Under the pieces are notes generated by a model. It had not been told where the DNA came from and searched no databases. It saw nothing but the letters and a program-made list of their open reading frames with translations. Both the position numbers and the translations under genes were made by a program. A stretch of 64,000 nucleotides of DNA from HGM04593 sp045661205. Its GTDB lineage: Bacteria > Bacteroidota > Bacteroidia > Bacteroidales > Bacteroidaceae. Location: contig JAZRFE010000032.1 of assembly GCA_045661205.1 (NCBI GenBank), positions 1-64,000 of the forward strand. The letters are read 5' to 3'. This document shows positions 1 through 8,121 of this stretch, piece after piece. Numbering within the stretch: the first letter of the stretch is position 1; each line of letters starts with the position of its first letter.

Positions 1-154
1 CTTCTCACCCCAAAATCCACCCTCCAAAACACCCTTGCTATGACATCTGATGACACGATATGACGTGTATAGACCGATTTGAAAATCAATGGATTAAGTG
101 CTATATATTCGCAGTCGAAATCACTTTTTGTATAACTAAAACACATTTCGACGT

Positions 155-451
155 ATGAAGAAAAAAGTATTATTCGCAGCAGCATTTATGCTTGCAACAG
201 TAGGTGCTTACGCACAGGGTAACGGTATCGCAGGTATCACCGAGGCTACCAACATGGTAACATCGTATTTCGACCCCGGTACCAAGTTGATTTACGCAGT
301 GGGAGCCGTAGTCGGTCTTATTGGCGGCGTGAAGGTCTATTCGAAGTTCTCTTCTGGCGACCCTGACACCTCGAAGACCGCAGCCTCTTGGTTCGGAGCC
401 TGTATCTTCCTCATTGTAGCCGCCACCATCTTACGTTCATTCTTCCTCTGA
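155..451 (+). CDS. traE: Conjugative transposon protein TraE (DUF4134)
   Basis: Small membrane protein of the Bacteroidetes conjugative-transposon transfer apparatus. The 98-aa product has a cleavable-looking signal (about residues 1-20, ending AYAQ), a glycine-rich hydrophobic segment (about 45-60, VGAVVGLIGG) and a second hydrophobic segment at the C terminus, the arrangement of DUF4134/TraE of CTnDOT-like elements. It is followed after 2 nt by traF and then traG, the order known for this family. The region upstream to the window edge (154 bp) holds no gene I can see. It is intact, but because traG downstream is broken, a working mating channel is unlikely from this copy. Confidence 0.88.
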   Translation: MKKKVLFAAAFMLATVGAYAQGNGIAGITEATNMVTSYFDPGTKLIYAVGAVVGLIGGVKVYSKFSSGDPDTSKTAASWFGACIFLIVAATILRSFFL

Positions 452-453
452 TT

Positions 454-786
454 ATGGCGGTCTATCAAATTAACAAAGGGATTGGTCGTAGCCCCGAGTT
501 CAAGGGGCTACGCAGCCAATACCTCTTCATCTTCGCCGGCGGTCTGCTCGCCATACTCATTGCCTTTATGGTGCTGTATATGGCAGGCGTTAATCAATGG
601 ATATGTATCGCACTGGGAGTCATCTCCGCTTCGGTACTTGTCTGGGCGACCTTCCACCTCAATGCCAAGTATGGCGAGTGGGGCTTGATGAAGATGCAGG
701 CTGTACGAAACCATCCCCGCTACATCATCAACCGCAAGCGATTCTTGCGATTGATTATTCCTAACCTCAAAAACAGAAAGTCATGA
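454..786 (+). CDS. traF: Conjugative transposon protein TraF (DUF4133)
   Basis: 110-aa inner-membrane protein. It begins MAVYQINKGIGR and carries two adjacent hydrophobic segments (about 25-43 and 48-65) followed by a basic tail, which matches DUF4133/TraF of Bacteroidetes conjugative transposons, functionally a VirB3-like partner of the TraG ATPase. I chose the ATG two bases after the traE stop; an in-frame TTG lies further upstream but is inside traE. The stop overlaps the traG start (ATGA), so the genes are translationally coupled. Confidence 0.88.
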   Translation: MAVYQINKGIGRSPEFKGLRSQYLFIFAGGLLAILIAFMVLYMAGVNQWICIALGVISASVLVWATFHLNAKYGEWGLMKMQAVRNHPRYIINRKRFLRLIIPNLKNRKS

Positions 787-1409
787 GAAATGTAATGAAA
801 GCAGCTACCCTCGAAAGCAAGTTCCCGATTCTGTCGGTTGAGCACGACTGCATCATCAGTAAGGATGCCGACATCACGGTCTGCTATCGTGTGGAGCTTC
901 CCGAACTATTCACCGTCACACAGGCGGAGTATGAGGCGATACACTCGGCATGGGCCAAGGCGGTCAAGGTCTTGCCGAACTACAGTATCGTGCATAAGCA
1001 GGACTTCTTCATTGAGGAGAGCACAGGACAGGATTCACTCTCTCCGTTCGGTATGCGTATGGTGGACCCCTTGGCGGGCAAGCCTATCCATCTGTATATT
1101 TCGGATCTGCCCATGAAGCGTGGCATCATCACCAACCGCAACAAGTTCATCCTCGGTCCTTCGGACAGTGGAAAGTCCTTCTTCACCAACCATATGGTAA
1201 GACAGTACTACGAGCAGGGTACGCATATGTTGCTTGTTGATACGGGTAACTCTTATCAGGGGTTGTGTAACCTTATCAATGCACGCACGCATGGCGAGGA
1301 CGGTATCTACTTCACCTACGAGGAGAGTGATCCGATAGCCTTCAATCCTTTCTATGTCGAGGATGGTGTGTTCGACATTGAGAAGAAGGAGTCCATCAAG
1401 ACACTTTAA
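783..1409 (+). pseudogene. traG: TraG conjugation ATPase, internally deleted and 3'-truncated
   Basis: Remnant of the VirB4-like conjugation ATPase TraG. Family members are roughly 800 aa or more; this frame codes 208 aa. The N-terminal part (to about residue 80, HKQDFFIEES) is family-like, then the sequence jumps within a few residues to SLSPFGMRMVDPLAGKP, which normally sits just before the nucleotide-binding domain, so a central block of a few hundred residues is missing in frame. The Walker A motif is present as GPSDSGKS (usual GPSGSGKS) at about 124-131, followed by LLVDTGNSYQG. The reading frame ends at IEKKESIKTL, where homologues continue with the rest of the ATPase domain including Walker B. 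Beyond this point the DNA becomes AT-rich and non-homologous. Family comparison is from memory of CTnDOT-type TraG. Not functional as a transfer ATPase. Confidence 0.85.
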
Positions 1410-1512
1410 TTTGCTTTTCTATTATTGAGTTCGATTGCCACGAATTTGTTATGTCATTTTCTTTATCGCAAAAAAGTTATTCTGGGGATAGATACCAAAA
1501 TGGAGAAAATAG

Positions 1513-1520
1513 TATCTTTG
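1513..1520 (+). promoter_or_regulatory. Candidate -7 box for the membrane/caspase gene pair
   Basis: TATCTTTG matches the Bacteroidetes -7 consensus TAnnTTTG and lies 66 nt before the ATG of the membrane-protein gene. No clear TTTG -33 element is seen at the right spacing. It lies downstream of the traG breakpoint, so the cargo pair probably has its own promoter. Confidence 0.5.
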
Positions 1521-1586
1521 CAACCGTAAAGTATTACAAATGCTTTAAAAGACAAGAGAAGTAAATATTGATAGAAAAAATACAAA

Positions 1587-2030
1587 ATGGAAAATCAGTT
1601 AACAATTTTAATTAGCACAATTGCGGCAGCAATTAGTGCAATTTGTGCCGCTATAAGTTCAATAATGACTTACAGCCAATATCGAAAAGAGAGATTGCAA
1701 AAGTTGAATGACCGATTGGACAAGATTTTGGAAATAGGTGTTCAATATCCTTACGTGGAAAACGCTAACTTCATTTCGCGATGGGTGGAAATGAAAGATA
1801 GCCAAGATGAACAATATTTGCGATATGATATGTATTGCAATTTACTTTTTAATTATTTGGTTGCAGTGTACGACTATCATAATGGAGATAAAAACAAAAT
1901 AGAGAAATTTGTCGATGTCAAAAGTTGGATAAGACTACACCAATTGAACTGGAAGTATCCGGTTGATCCAAATGAGAACATAGATGGATACAGCCTTGAA
2001 TTTAGAAATTTTATTAACTCATATATTTAA
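1587..2030 (+). CDS. Hypothetical single-pass membrane protein next to caspase-like protease
   Basis: I do not recognise this 147-aa protein. Visible features: one hydrophobic N-terminal segment rich in Ala/Ile/Ser (about residues 5-28), then a basic stretch YRKERLQKLNDRLDKIL that suggests the remainder is cytoplasmic and partly helical, then a Tyr/Trp-rich domain without Cys pairs or known motifs. It ends 5 nt before the caspase-like gene and is preceded by a TATCTTTG box, so the two are very probably one transcription unit. The AT-rich base use differs from the tra genes upstream, suggesting cargo brought in separately. A membrane-anchored sensor or effector regulated by the protease is one reading, but nothing in the sequence proves it. 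Confidence 0.65.
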   Translation: MENQLTILISTIAAAISAICAAISSIMTYSQYRKERLQKLNDRLDKILEIGVQYPYVENANFISRWVEMKDSQDEQYLRYDMYCNLLFNYLVAVYDYHNGDKNKIEKFVDVKSWIRLHQLNWKYPVDPNENIDGYSLEFRNFINSYI

Positions 2031-2035
2031 CACGT

Positions 2036-2755
2036 ATGAAAAGAATCGCATTGTTAATTGGCAATTCAAATGGATTGCCTGGTGTAAAAAAAGACATAGC
2101 TCACTGGATACAATTTTTAAAAAGTGACCAAGGTGGCCAGTGGACTGATGATGAAATAATCATATCTATGAATCCTGCAAAATATAGTTTATTATTAACC
2201 ATAAACAGGATTAAAGCAAGTAGACCAGATTTTGCCATTGTGGTTTTTAGTGGGCATGGTGCATATCAAAAAAGCACTATTTTAGAAATCAATGAAAATG
2301 AAGAAGTAATAAATGAAGATGATTTGATAGGTATCGCTTCACGTCAGATTTCGGTTTTTGACTGCTGCCGCAATATACTTATTGAAAATCTGTCAGAGTC
2401 TCATAAATCAATGAGAATGTTTTCAGGCGGAGGGTCGTTCAAACGAAATATCAGACCTTACTATGACGCACGCATCATGAGTGCTATAGAACAACAAATT
2501 CGCTTGTATGCTTGCTCTGTAAATGAAAGTGCATTAGATACAGGAGATGGAGGGTTGTACACAACAAACTTACTGAAATGTTCGTCATACATTCCAAATA
2601 GCTATAAGCTTGTAGGGATTGCCCATGAGGAAGCAAGGGAACATACTGTACGAGATGCAATTCTTAGAAAGCATACTCAGAATCCAGATTCAACTTTGCC
2701 GAAATGTTTATCTAGCCAACAACTAATCATTGCAATTAATCCTAACAACTTCTGA
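2036..2755 (+). CDS. Caspase-like (peptidase C14 fold) protease
   Basis: 239-aa protein with the marks of a caspase/metacaspase p20 domain: N-terminal beta strand KRIALLIGNSNG with the G-V-K-D spacing of the family (VKKDIAHW), the catalytic-histidine motif VVFSGHGA (His74) after a hydrophobic strand, and the catalytic-cysteine motif VFDCCRN (Cys111, with Asp109). There is no signal peptide and no extra C-terminal repeat or effector domain, so it is a minimal, stand-alone, probably cytosolic protease. It follows the membrane protein by 5 nt and sits at the breakpoint of the disrupted traG. Bacterial proteases of this family act in programmed death and phage defence in several known systems (for example beside gasdermins or in type III CRISPR), but this partner is not a recognisable gasdermin. 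Fold assignment is fairly sure; role is inference. Confidence 0.8.
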   Translation: MKRIALLIGNSNGLPGVKKDIAHWIQFLKSDQGGQWTDDEIIISMNPAKYSLLLTINRIKASRPDFAIVVFSGHGAYQKSTILEINENEEVINEDDLIGIASRQISVFDCCRNILIENLSESHKSMRMFSGGGSFKRNIRPYYDARIMSAIEQQIRLYACSVNESALDTGDGGLYTTNLLKCSSYIPNSYKLVGIAHEEAREHTVRDAILRKHTQNPDSTLPKCLSSQQLIIAINPNNF

Positions 2756-2798
2756 CTTATAAATGATTAGGGGTTCAGTTTTATATTTCTGTTCATTA

Positions 2799-3046
2799 GT
2801 GTCCCGTTAAATTTGGGACGAGTTAATAATTAGTCTAACAACCCCAGAATGAGGGGAACAAATTGTTAAACTGAGTTCTGTTCAGAAAAGAGGTTAGTTG
2901 AGCAAAAACGTATTTGTCTTGATTCATATGCAACCATTGATTTGGATGCAAATCTTCAATTTCAAATCCGTTTCACTGCGAAACACTGCCTAATAGACTA
3001 TATTTCAGTTATTTAAGGAACTATTTGTCTACTTTTACGGGACAGT
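2799..3046. mobile_element. IS relic or MITE-like element with imperfect terminal inverted repeats
   Basis: A roughly 248-bp non-coding segment starts with AGTGTCCCGTTAAATTTGGG and ends with the imperfect inverted copy CTACTTTTACGGGACAGT (core GTCCCGT/ACGGGAC). Such termini are typical of insertion-sequence ends. There is no intact transposase and I could not see a clear target-site duplication. It lies 43 bp after the caspase-like gene, at the right side of the decayed conjugative element, and is best read as the collapsed remains of an IS. Confidence 0.4.
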
Positions 3047-3216
3047 TATGGTTTCTTTTTTAAATCAAAGTTTGATGGGGAACAATATAAATACAAGATA
3101 TTCAACTTCTAAAATATGATGTATTTAAACCATATTATATTGATTGAGTTTTGAATAAATTATAAAAAATAGAATATATCTTAATGATACTCATAGATTC
3201 TAAATCAAACTTCATC

Positions 3217-3300
3217 AAATATACAAATAAGCGAGCGAGAAATATGAAGTTTACATCATTATTTTTCGCAGCGAGAGCAAAATAAACACGCCGTAGAACA
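3217..3300. repeat. Short interspersed repeat, copy 1
   Basis: Starts with CAAATATA, followed by AAGCGAGCGAGAAATATG and, 20 bp on, ATTATTTTTCGCAGCGAGAGC. A similar block in the same order (CAAATATA, ACGAGCGAAATATATG, ATATTTTTTGCAGCGAATGC) is found at 11637-11710 in front of another gene. The reverse strand gives an open 65-codon frame over this copy, which I take as spurious. The rest of 3047-3380 is AT-rich sequence in which I see no gene. Confidence 0.4.
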
Positions 3301-3380
3301 GCTATAACAAAATTGTAATCGTAATGAAACATTTATGTAACAATTTTACAATTCCTTTGCAGTGGTTAAATTTTAAATCT

Positions 3381-5117
3381 ATGGGCATACTACAAATCTT
3401 TACACTATTGGGAGCATTGGGAATGTTCCTGTATGGAATGAACCTGATGAGTTCCGGCTTGCAAAAGGCAGCCGGAGACAGACTGCGCAGTTTCCTCTCG
3501 GCAATGACTTCGAACCCCTTAAAGGGAGTATTGACAGGTGTGGGAATAACCTCGGTGATACAGTCATCATCGGCTACAACCGTAATGGTTGTGAGCTTTG
3601 TAAACGCAGGACTTTTGACACTTGCACAGGCAATAGGCGTAATAATGGGTGCAAATATCGGAACAACTGTAACAGCATGGTTGGTGTCGTGGTTGGGATT
3701 CAAAGCCGATATTTCCATTCTCGCAATACCGATGATGATTTTCGGTTTTTTATTCTCTAACTCAAAAAAAGACAAACGCAAAAACATAGGCGAGCTTATT
3801 GTCGGATTCTGCCTACTGTTCCTCGGTCTCTCTTTCATGATGGAGTCTGTTCCAGACCTCAGAGAGACACCACAAGTATTGGAATTTGTAACAGCATGGT
3901 CGGCACATGGATTTGGTTCGGTGCTTTTGTTCCTTGCCTTCGGCACTGTGCTGACACTCGTGCTGCAATCGTCATCGGCAACAATGGCAATAACACTTAT
4001 CATGCTGAGCATGGGATGGATTCCCTTTAACATGGCATGTGCAATGGTGCTTGGCGAGAACATCGGCACAACCATTACCGCAAACATAGCAGCATCAGTG
4101 GGAAACACACAGGCCAAACGAGCTGCCATGTCACACACCATTTTCAATGTATTCGGCGTCGTATGGGCATTGATACTATTCACTCCCTTCCTTAAGTTGG
4201 TGGGCAATATCACAGAAACACTCTTTGGCATTCCCAACCCTACTGCCGAAGGTTTCTCTGTTGCCGACGCAAATTCCATCGAGGCCACATCGGCACTCTA
4301 TGGATTGTCAATGCTACACACATTGTTCAACACCATCAACACCTTGTTGCTCGTATGGTTTACCGACTGGATTGCAAAAGCCGTAAGTTGGATTATACGT
4401 AAGCCCGAAAGCAAAGAGAAAGAGGTCTTCAGACTCAAATACATTTCAGCAGGTCCCTTGGCCACACCAGAACTTTCTGTGGAGCAGGCTTTTGAAGAGA
4501 TTATACATTTCGCACAAGTATCAAAAAACGGTGCAGAGTATGCTCGTGAAGCGATAAACGAAAGCGATGGCGACAAGTTCGACAAACTGAAAGAGAAGCT
4601 GGAAAAGTACGAGGAGATTTCAGACCGAATGGAGTACGAAATTGCCACCTTCCTAAACGCAGTATCGGCCGAAGAGATAAGCGAAAGCACATCAACAAAG
4701 ATAAAAGCAATGTACAAAATAATAGGCGAACTTGAATCACTCGGCGACTCGGGCGAAACAATCGGTCGCATCCTGTCGAGAAAGAATATCCACAAAAAGA
4801 GTTTCTCGCCCGAAGCTATCAGAAAACTAAATATCATGGCAGACGCTGTGGAGACAGCATACGACGCAATGATTAAGAACCTGACAGACGCCCACAAAGG
4901 ACAACTCGTTGAAATTTCAAATGCCTACAACGCCGAAGAGCGTCTCAACAACCTGAGAAACGACTTCAGAGATGCAGTAATCGAAGAGATTGACAACAGC
5001 GGCAAAAACTACCAGGCAAGTGTTTACTACATGGACATCATCAATGCTTATGAGCGCATGGGCGACTATATGATAAACATTTCGCAAGACCTCGAGCGAG
5101 GATACATTCGCAAATAA
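3381..5117 (+). CDS. Na/Pi cotransporter family protein with PhoU-like tail
   Basis: 578-aa inner-membrane protein of the NptA/SLC34-like sodium-dependent phosphate symporter family. Two inverted family signatures are visible: GITSVIQSSSATTVMVV (about residue 53-69) and LTLVLQSSSATMAITLI (about 190-206), with a GANIGTTVTAW/GENIGTTITAN pair. Multiple hydrophobic helices fill residues 1-340; the remainder (about 365-578) is hydrophilic and helical, with charged heptads, as in the PhoU-like regulatory domain fused to this family. I preferred the ATG giving MGILQIFTLLGALGMF, because the upstream in-frame ATG would add 19 residues unlike family starts. Monocistronic, with a strong terminator after it. 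Confidence 0.9.
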   Translation: MGILQIFTLLGALGMFLYGMNLMSSGLQKAAGDRLRSFLSAMTSNPLKGVLTGVGITSVIQSSSATTVMVVSFVNAGLLTLAQAIGVIMGANIGTTVTAWLVSWLGFKADISILAIPMMIFGFLFSNSKKDKRKNIGELIVGFCLLFLGLSFMMESVPDLRETPQVLEFVTAWSAHGFGSVLLFLAFGTVLTLVLQSSSATMAITLIMLSMGWIPFNMACAMVLGENIGTTITANIAASVGNTQAKRAAMSHTIFNVFGVVWALILFTPFLKLVGNITETLFGIPNPTAEGFSVADANSIEATSALYGLSMLHTLFNTINTLLLVWFTDWIAKAVSWIIRKPESKEKEVFRLKYISAGPLATPELSVEQAFEEIIHFAQVSKNGAEYAREAINESDGDKFDKLKEKLEKYEEISDRMEYEIATFLNAVSAEEISESTSTKIKAMYKIIGELESLGDSGETIGRILSRKNIHKKSFSPEAIRKLNIMADAVETAYDAMIKNLTDAHKGQLVEISNAYNAEERLNNLRNDFRDAVIEEIDNSGKNYQASVYYMDIINAYERMGDYMINISQDLERGYIRK

Positions 5118-5134
5118 TCCACACATACAACAAA

Positions 5135-5173
5135 AACAAATTCGGCAGAAACAGTTCTGCCGAATTTGTTTTA
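5135..5173 (+). terminator. Terminator after the Na/Pi symporter
   Basis: Perfect 15-bp inverted repeat ACAAATTCGGCAGAA / TTCTGCCGAATTTGT with a 4-nt loop, then TTTATT, 18 nt after the stop codon. Confidence 0.85.
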
Positions 5174-5304
5174 TTATCACATGTACACATTTTCAATGCC
5201 CAACCACTTAATGAACAATCTTGCCACCATAGAAAAGGCGCGAAACAGATTAACGTCATAAAAAAATAGCACAACAATAAACGGGAATAAAAGAAAAGAT
5301 TCAT

Positions 5305-5312
5305 TATATTTG
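5305..5312 (+). promoter_or_regulatory. -7 box of the pyrB operon
   Basis: TATATTTG (TAnnTTTG consensus) 88 nt before the pyrB ATG. The leader between holds a small possible hairpin, TTTGCGG (5323-5329) with CCGCAAA (5345-5351), but no leader peptide or terminator, so I see no evidence of UMP-type attenuation. Confidence 0.6.
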
Positions 5313-5400
5313 CAAACAGAAGTTTGCGGACAAAAGAGCAAAACCCGCAAAGAACTTGAGAATTTAAAGGTTTCAAATATAGAGATAAAATATCAGTCTC

Positions 5401-6318
5401 ATGAAAAACAGAAGTTTAGTATCAATCAACGACCTCTCTCGTGAAAAAATCCTTTCACTTTTAGAGACAGCAGGCAAATTTGAAGAGAACCCCAACAGAC
5501 GTCTTTTGAGCGGTAAAGTCATAGGCTCGCTCTTTTTCGAGCCATCTACACGCACACGACTCAGTTTCGAGACAGCAGCCAACCGTTTGGGTGCACGCGT
5601 CATAGGTTTCAGCGACGCAGCCACAAGTTCGGCAAGCAAGGGCGAGACACTGAAAGACACCATCATGATGGTATCAAACTATGCCGACCTGATAGTGATG
5701 CGTCACCATCTTGAGGGAGCGGCACGTTATGCAAGCGAGATTTCGCCCTGTCCGGTGATAAATGCCGGCGACGGACCCAACCAGCATCCCTCGCAGACAA
5801 TGCTCGACCTTTACTCCATTCTCAAGACACAGGGAACACTCGAAAACCTGCACATACACCTTGTGGGCGACCTCAAGTACGGCCGTACGGTACACTCATT
5901 GCTTTTTGCCATGCGCCACTTCAACCCCACATTCCACTTTATCGCTCCCGAGGAACTGCACATGCCCGAAGAGTACAGAATATTCTGTCGTGAGAACAAC
6001 ATTCCCTTCACCGAGACAACAGAGTTCAACGAAGATATCATAGCCGAGGCAGACATTCTCTATATGACGCGTGTACAACGCGAGCGTTTCAGCGACCTCA
6101 TGGAGTATGAAAAGGTGAAGAACTGTTACCGCCTGACAAATGCCATGTTGACAAACAGCAAACCCAACCTGCGTATACTGCACCCGCTACCACGCGTAAA
6201 CGAAATTGCTTACGATGTTGACGACAACCCCAAAGCCTACTACTTCCAGCAGGCACAAAACGGCCTTTACGTACGCGAAGCACTCATCTGCGATGTACTC
6301 GGCATTGATGTTGAATAA
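5401..6318 (+). CDS. pyrB: Aspartate carbamoyltransferase, catalytic chain
   Basis: Catalyses carbamoyl phosphate + L-aspartate to carbamoyl aspartate, the committed step of pyrimidine synthesis. 305 aa, normal length. The carbamoyl-phosphate loop FFEPSTRTRLSFETA lies at about 41-55, HPSQTMLDLY follows near 127, and the aspartate-side HPLPRVNEI is near 259. It is followed 14 nt later by the regulatory chain pyrI, so the enzyme is probably the PyrB6-PyrI6 holoenzyme with allosteric nucleotide control. A TATATTTG box lies upstream. Confidence 0.98.
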   Translation: MKNRSLVSINDLSREKILSLLETAGKFEENPNRRLLSGKVIGSLFFEPSTRTRLSFETAANRLGARVIGFSDAATSSASKGETLKDTIMMVSNYADLIVMRHHLEGAARYASEISPCPVINAGDGPNQHPSQTMLDLYSILKTQGTLENLHIHLVGDLKYGRTVHSLLFAMRHFNPTFHFIAPEELHMPEEYRIFCRENNIPFTETTEFNEDIIAEADILYMTRVQRERFSDLMEYEKVKNCYRLTNAMLTNSKPNLRILHPLPRVNEIAYDVDDNPKAYYFQQAQNGLYVREALICDVLGIDVE

Positions 6319-6332
6319 TAAAAAGTAGACTT

Positions 6333-6794
6333 ATGAACACCAACAAAGAAGCATTACAAGTATCGGCATTGTGCAACGGCACAGTAATCGACCACATACC
6401 GGCAGATAAACTTTTTGCCGTAGTAAACTTATTGGATATTCCCTCGATGACCACAAATGTAACCATCGGTTACAATCTCAAGAGCCGTAAGCTCGGCACT
6501 AAGGGATTGATAAAAGTGGCCGACAAGTTCTTCACCGACGAAGAGGTGAACCGCATCTCTCTTGTAGCACCCAACGTGGTGCTGAACACCATACGCGACT
6601 ATCAGGTAGTAGAAAAACGCGAGGTGAAGATGCTCGACGAGATTGCAGGCATCGTGAAGTGCCCCAATCCCAAATGTGTGACAAACAACGAGCCTATGAA
6701 TACACTGTTCCACCTCGTAGACAAGGAAAACCGCACCATAAAATGCCACTATTGCGAGAAGGAGACAAACATCGATAAAATTACACTGTTATAA
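6333..6794 (+). CDS. pyrI: Aspartate carbamoyltransferase, regulatory chain
   Basis: 153-aa non-catalytic subunit that binds CTP/ATP in its N-terminal domain and docks to PyrB through a C-terminal zinc domain. The four zinc cysteines are visible: CPNPKC near 109-114 and CHYC near 136-139. The N-terminal part begins with LQVSALCNGTVIDHIPAD, the effector-binding strand of the family. Second gene of the pyrB operon, followed 13 nt later by the flavin reductase gene. Confidence 0.97.
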   Translation: MNTNKEALQVSALCNGTVIDHIPADKLFAVVNLLDIPSMTTNVTIGYNLKSRKLGTKGLIKVADKFFTDEEVNRISLVAPNVVLNTIRDYQVVEKREVKMLDEIAGIVKCPNPKCVTNNEPMNTLFHLVDKENRTIKCHYCEKETNIDKITLL

Positions 6795-6807
6795 AAAGAG
6801 CCGACGA

Positions 6808-7371
6808 ATGAAAATCAGTTGGAAACCCGGAACAATGATATATCCGTTGCCGGCAGTTATTGTGAGCTGTGGCGATGCACCCGAGAATTACAACATGCTA
6901 ACAGTGTCATGGGTGGGCACCACATGTACCAACCCCGCAATGTGCTACATCTCGGTGCGCCCCGAACGTCACTCCTACCCCATCATCTGTCGCACCAAAG
7001 AGTTTGTGATAAACTTGACAACGGCAGAAATGGCTAAAGCCACAGACTGGTGCGGTGTACGCTCGGGCAAAGACTTCGACAAAGCAAAAAAGACAGGGCT
7101 AACATACGCTCCTTCGGTCGAAGTGAAGGCACCCATCATAGCCGAGTCTCCCCTGAGCATAGAGTGCAGAGTGAAACAAATAATACCGTTGGGCTCGCAC
7201 GACATGTTCCTTGCCGAAGGGGTAAACGTACAGGCCGATGACCGTTTCCTGAACCAAGAGACTGGTGAGTGGAACCTGGCAGCAGCCGACCCTCTGGTAT
7301 ACGTACATGGTAAATATTTCCACACAGGCAACCTTATAGGCAAGTTCGGCTGGAGCGTAAAAAAGAAATAG
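6808..7371 (+). CDS. Flavin reductase family protein
   Basis: 187-aa protein of the FMN-binding split-barrel (flavin reductase-like) family. Family-type features are the start KPGTMIYPLPAVIVSCG, the NMLTVSW strand with TTCTNPAMCYISVRP, and the central FVINLTTAEMAKATDWCGVRSGKDFDKAKKTGL region that contacts flavin; the C terminus HTGNLIGKFGWS is also typical. The physiological substrate cannot be told from sequence; members reduce FMN/FAD or bind flavin in oxidoreductase pairs. Lies 13 nt after pyrI and 5 nt before an outer-membrane protein gene, so it is in the pyrB transcription unit. Confidence 0.85.
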   Translation: MKISWKPGTMIYPLPAVIVSCGDAPENYNMLTVSWVGTTCTNPAMCYISVRPERHSYPIICRTKEFVINLTTAEMAKATDWCGVRSGKDFDKAKKTGLTYAPSVEVKAPIIAESPLSIECRVKQIIPLGSHDMFLAEGVNVQADDRFLNQETGEWNLAAADPLVYVHGKYFHTGNLIGKFGWSVKKK

Positions 7372-7376
7372 CAAGT

Positions 7377-8054
7377 ATGAAAAAGTTATGTGCAACACTG
7401 TTGCTACTTATTATCCCATTCGCCATTGAGGCACAGGATAAAATAAAGTTTAACACAGGTTTCAAAGCCGGTGTTCAGGCAAGCACATACCAACAAACGA
7501 AGTTCACTCTCGAAGGCTACTCCTACAACAAAAAGAGCCTTAACACCCGCATAGGTTACACATTCAGCGGTTTCTTGAGGCTGAGCAAAGGACGTCCATA
7601 CATACAGACCGAAGGTATTTTCAGCATAGACAAATACAACTTCAGTTTCGAGGCAGAAAACCCCGTAACCGGTAACGAGGAGGCTATTCCACGATACAAA
7701 CTCACCACATACTCGGTACACGTTCCACTGTTGGCAGGTTACAATTTTGTAAACACAGACACCTACAAGATGAGTGTGTTCACAGGCCCAAAGGCCAAAT
7801 TCCTGTTTACCTCGCTCAGTAAGCAGAAATATATGAATTTCCCGTTTGCCGATGCCAAAGAGGAGCTTGACCCGCTTACCTTCAGTTGGGTGCTTGGCCT
7901 TGAGGTGAGCATCGCAAACATCTGCTTCGACTTTGTATATCAGGTGGGCATGAACAACACATCGAAATACATATACGTTCCCGAGACACAGGAGAAATTC
8001 CTTTTCAACCGCAACGTAGATGTGCTTGGATTCTCGCTGGGAGTAACCCTGTAA
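7377..8054 (+). CDS. Outer-membrane beta-barrel protein (PorT-like family)
   Basis: 225-aa protein with a signal peptide (about 1-20, LLLLIIPFAIEAQ) followed by alternating strands with glycine/aromatic pattern, beginning FKAGVQASTY and ending NRNVDVLGFSLGVTL, typical of the Bacteroidetes outer-membrane beta-barrel domain (PF13568 type). Likely an 8-stranded barrel of unknown function. Last gene of the pyrB-pyrI-flavin reductase unit, 5 nt after the previous stop, and closed by a strong terminator. No link to pyrimidine synthesis is evident. Confidence 0.75.
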   Translation: MKKLCATLLLLIIPFAIEAQDKIKFNTGFKAGVQASTYQQTKFTLEGYSYNKKSLNTRIGYTFSGFLRLSKGRPYIQTEGIFSIDKYNFSFEAENPVTGNEEAIPRYKLTTYSVHVPLLAGYNFVNTDTYKMSVFTGPKAKFLFTSLSKQKYMNFPFADAKEELDPLTFSWVLGLEVSIANICFDFVYQVGMNNTSKYIYVPETQEKFLFNRNVDVLGFSLGVTL

Positions 8055-8070
8055 CAAGTAAACGACAAAC

Positions 8071-8102
8071 AAAAAAATCCGCTCGCATGAGCGGATTTTT
8101 TG
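8071..8102. terminator. Bidirectional terminator between the pyrB operon and glyA
   Basis: AAAAAATCCGCTC / GAGCGGATTTTTT, a 13-bp stem with a 4-nt loop and A/T flanks, between convergent genes (stops at 8054 plus and 8122 minus). Works in both directions. Confidence 0.9.
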
Positions 8103-8121
8103 TTACATGTATAATAGCTTA

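Noticed and set aside
3135..3332. 65-codon minus-strand frame over the repeat at 3217-3300
   Set aside because: It lies in a repeated, AT-rich non-coding block, has no domain pattern, and overlaps the region upstream of the symporter gene.
3302..4288. 328-codon minus-strand frame opposite the Na/Pi symporter
   Set aside because: It is the antisense of a clear transporter gene; the plus-strand product has two QSSSA motifs and a full domain order, so the opposite frame is a shadow.
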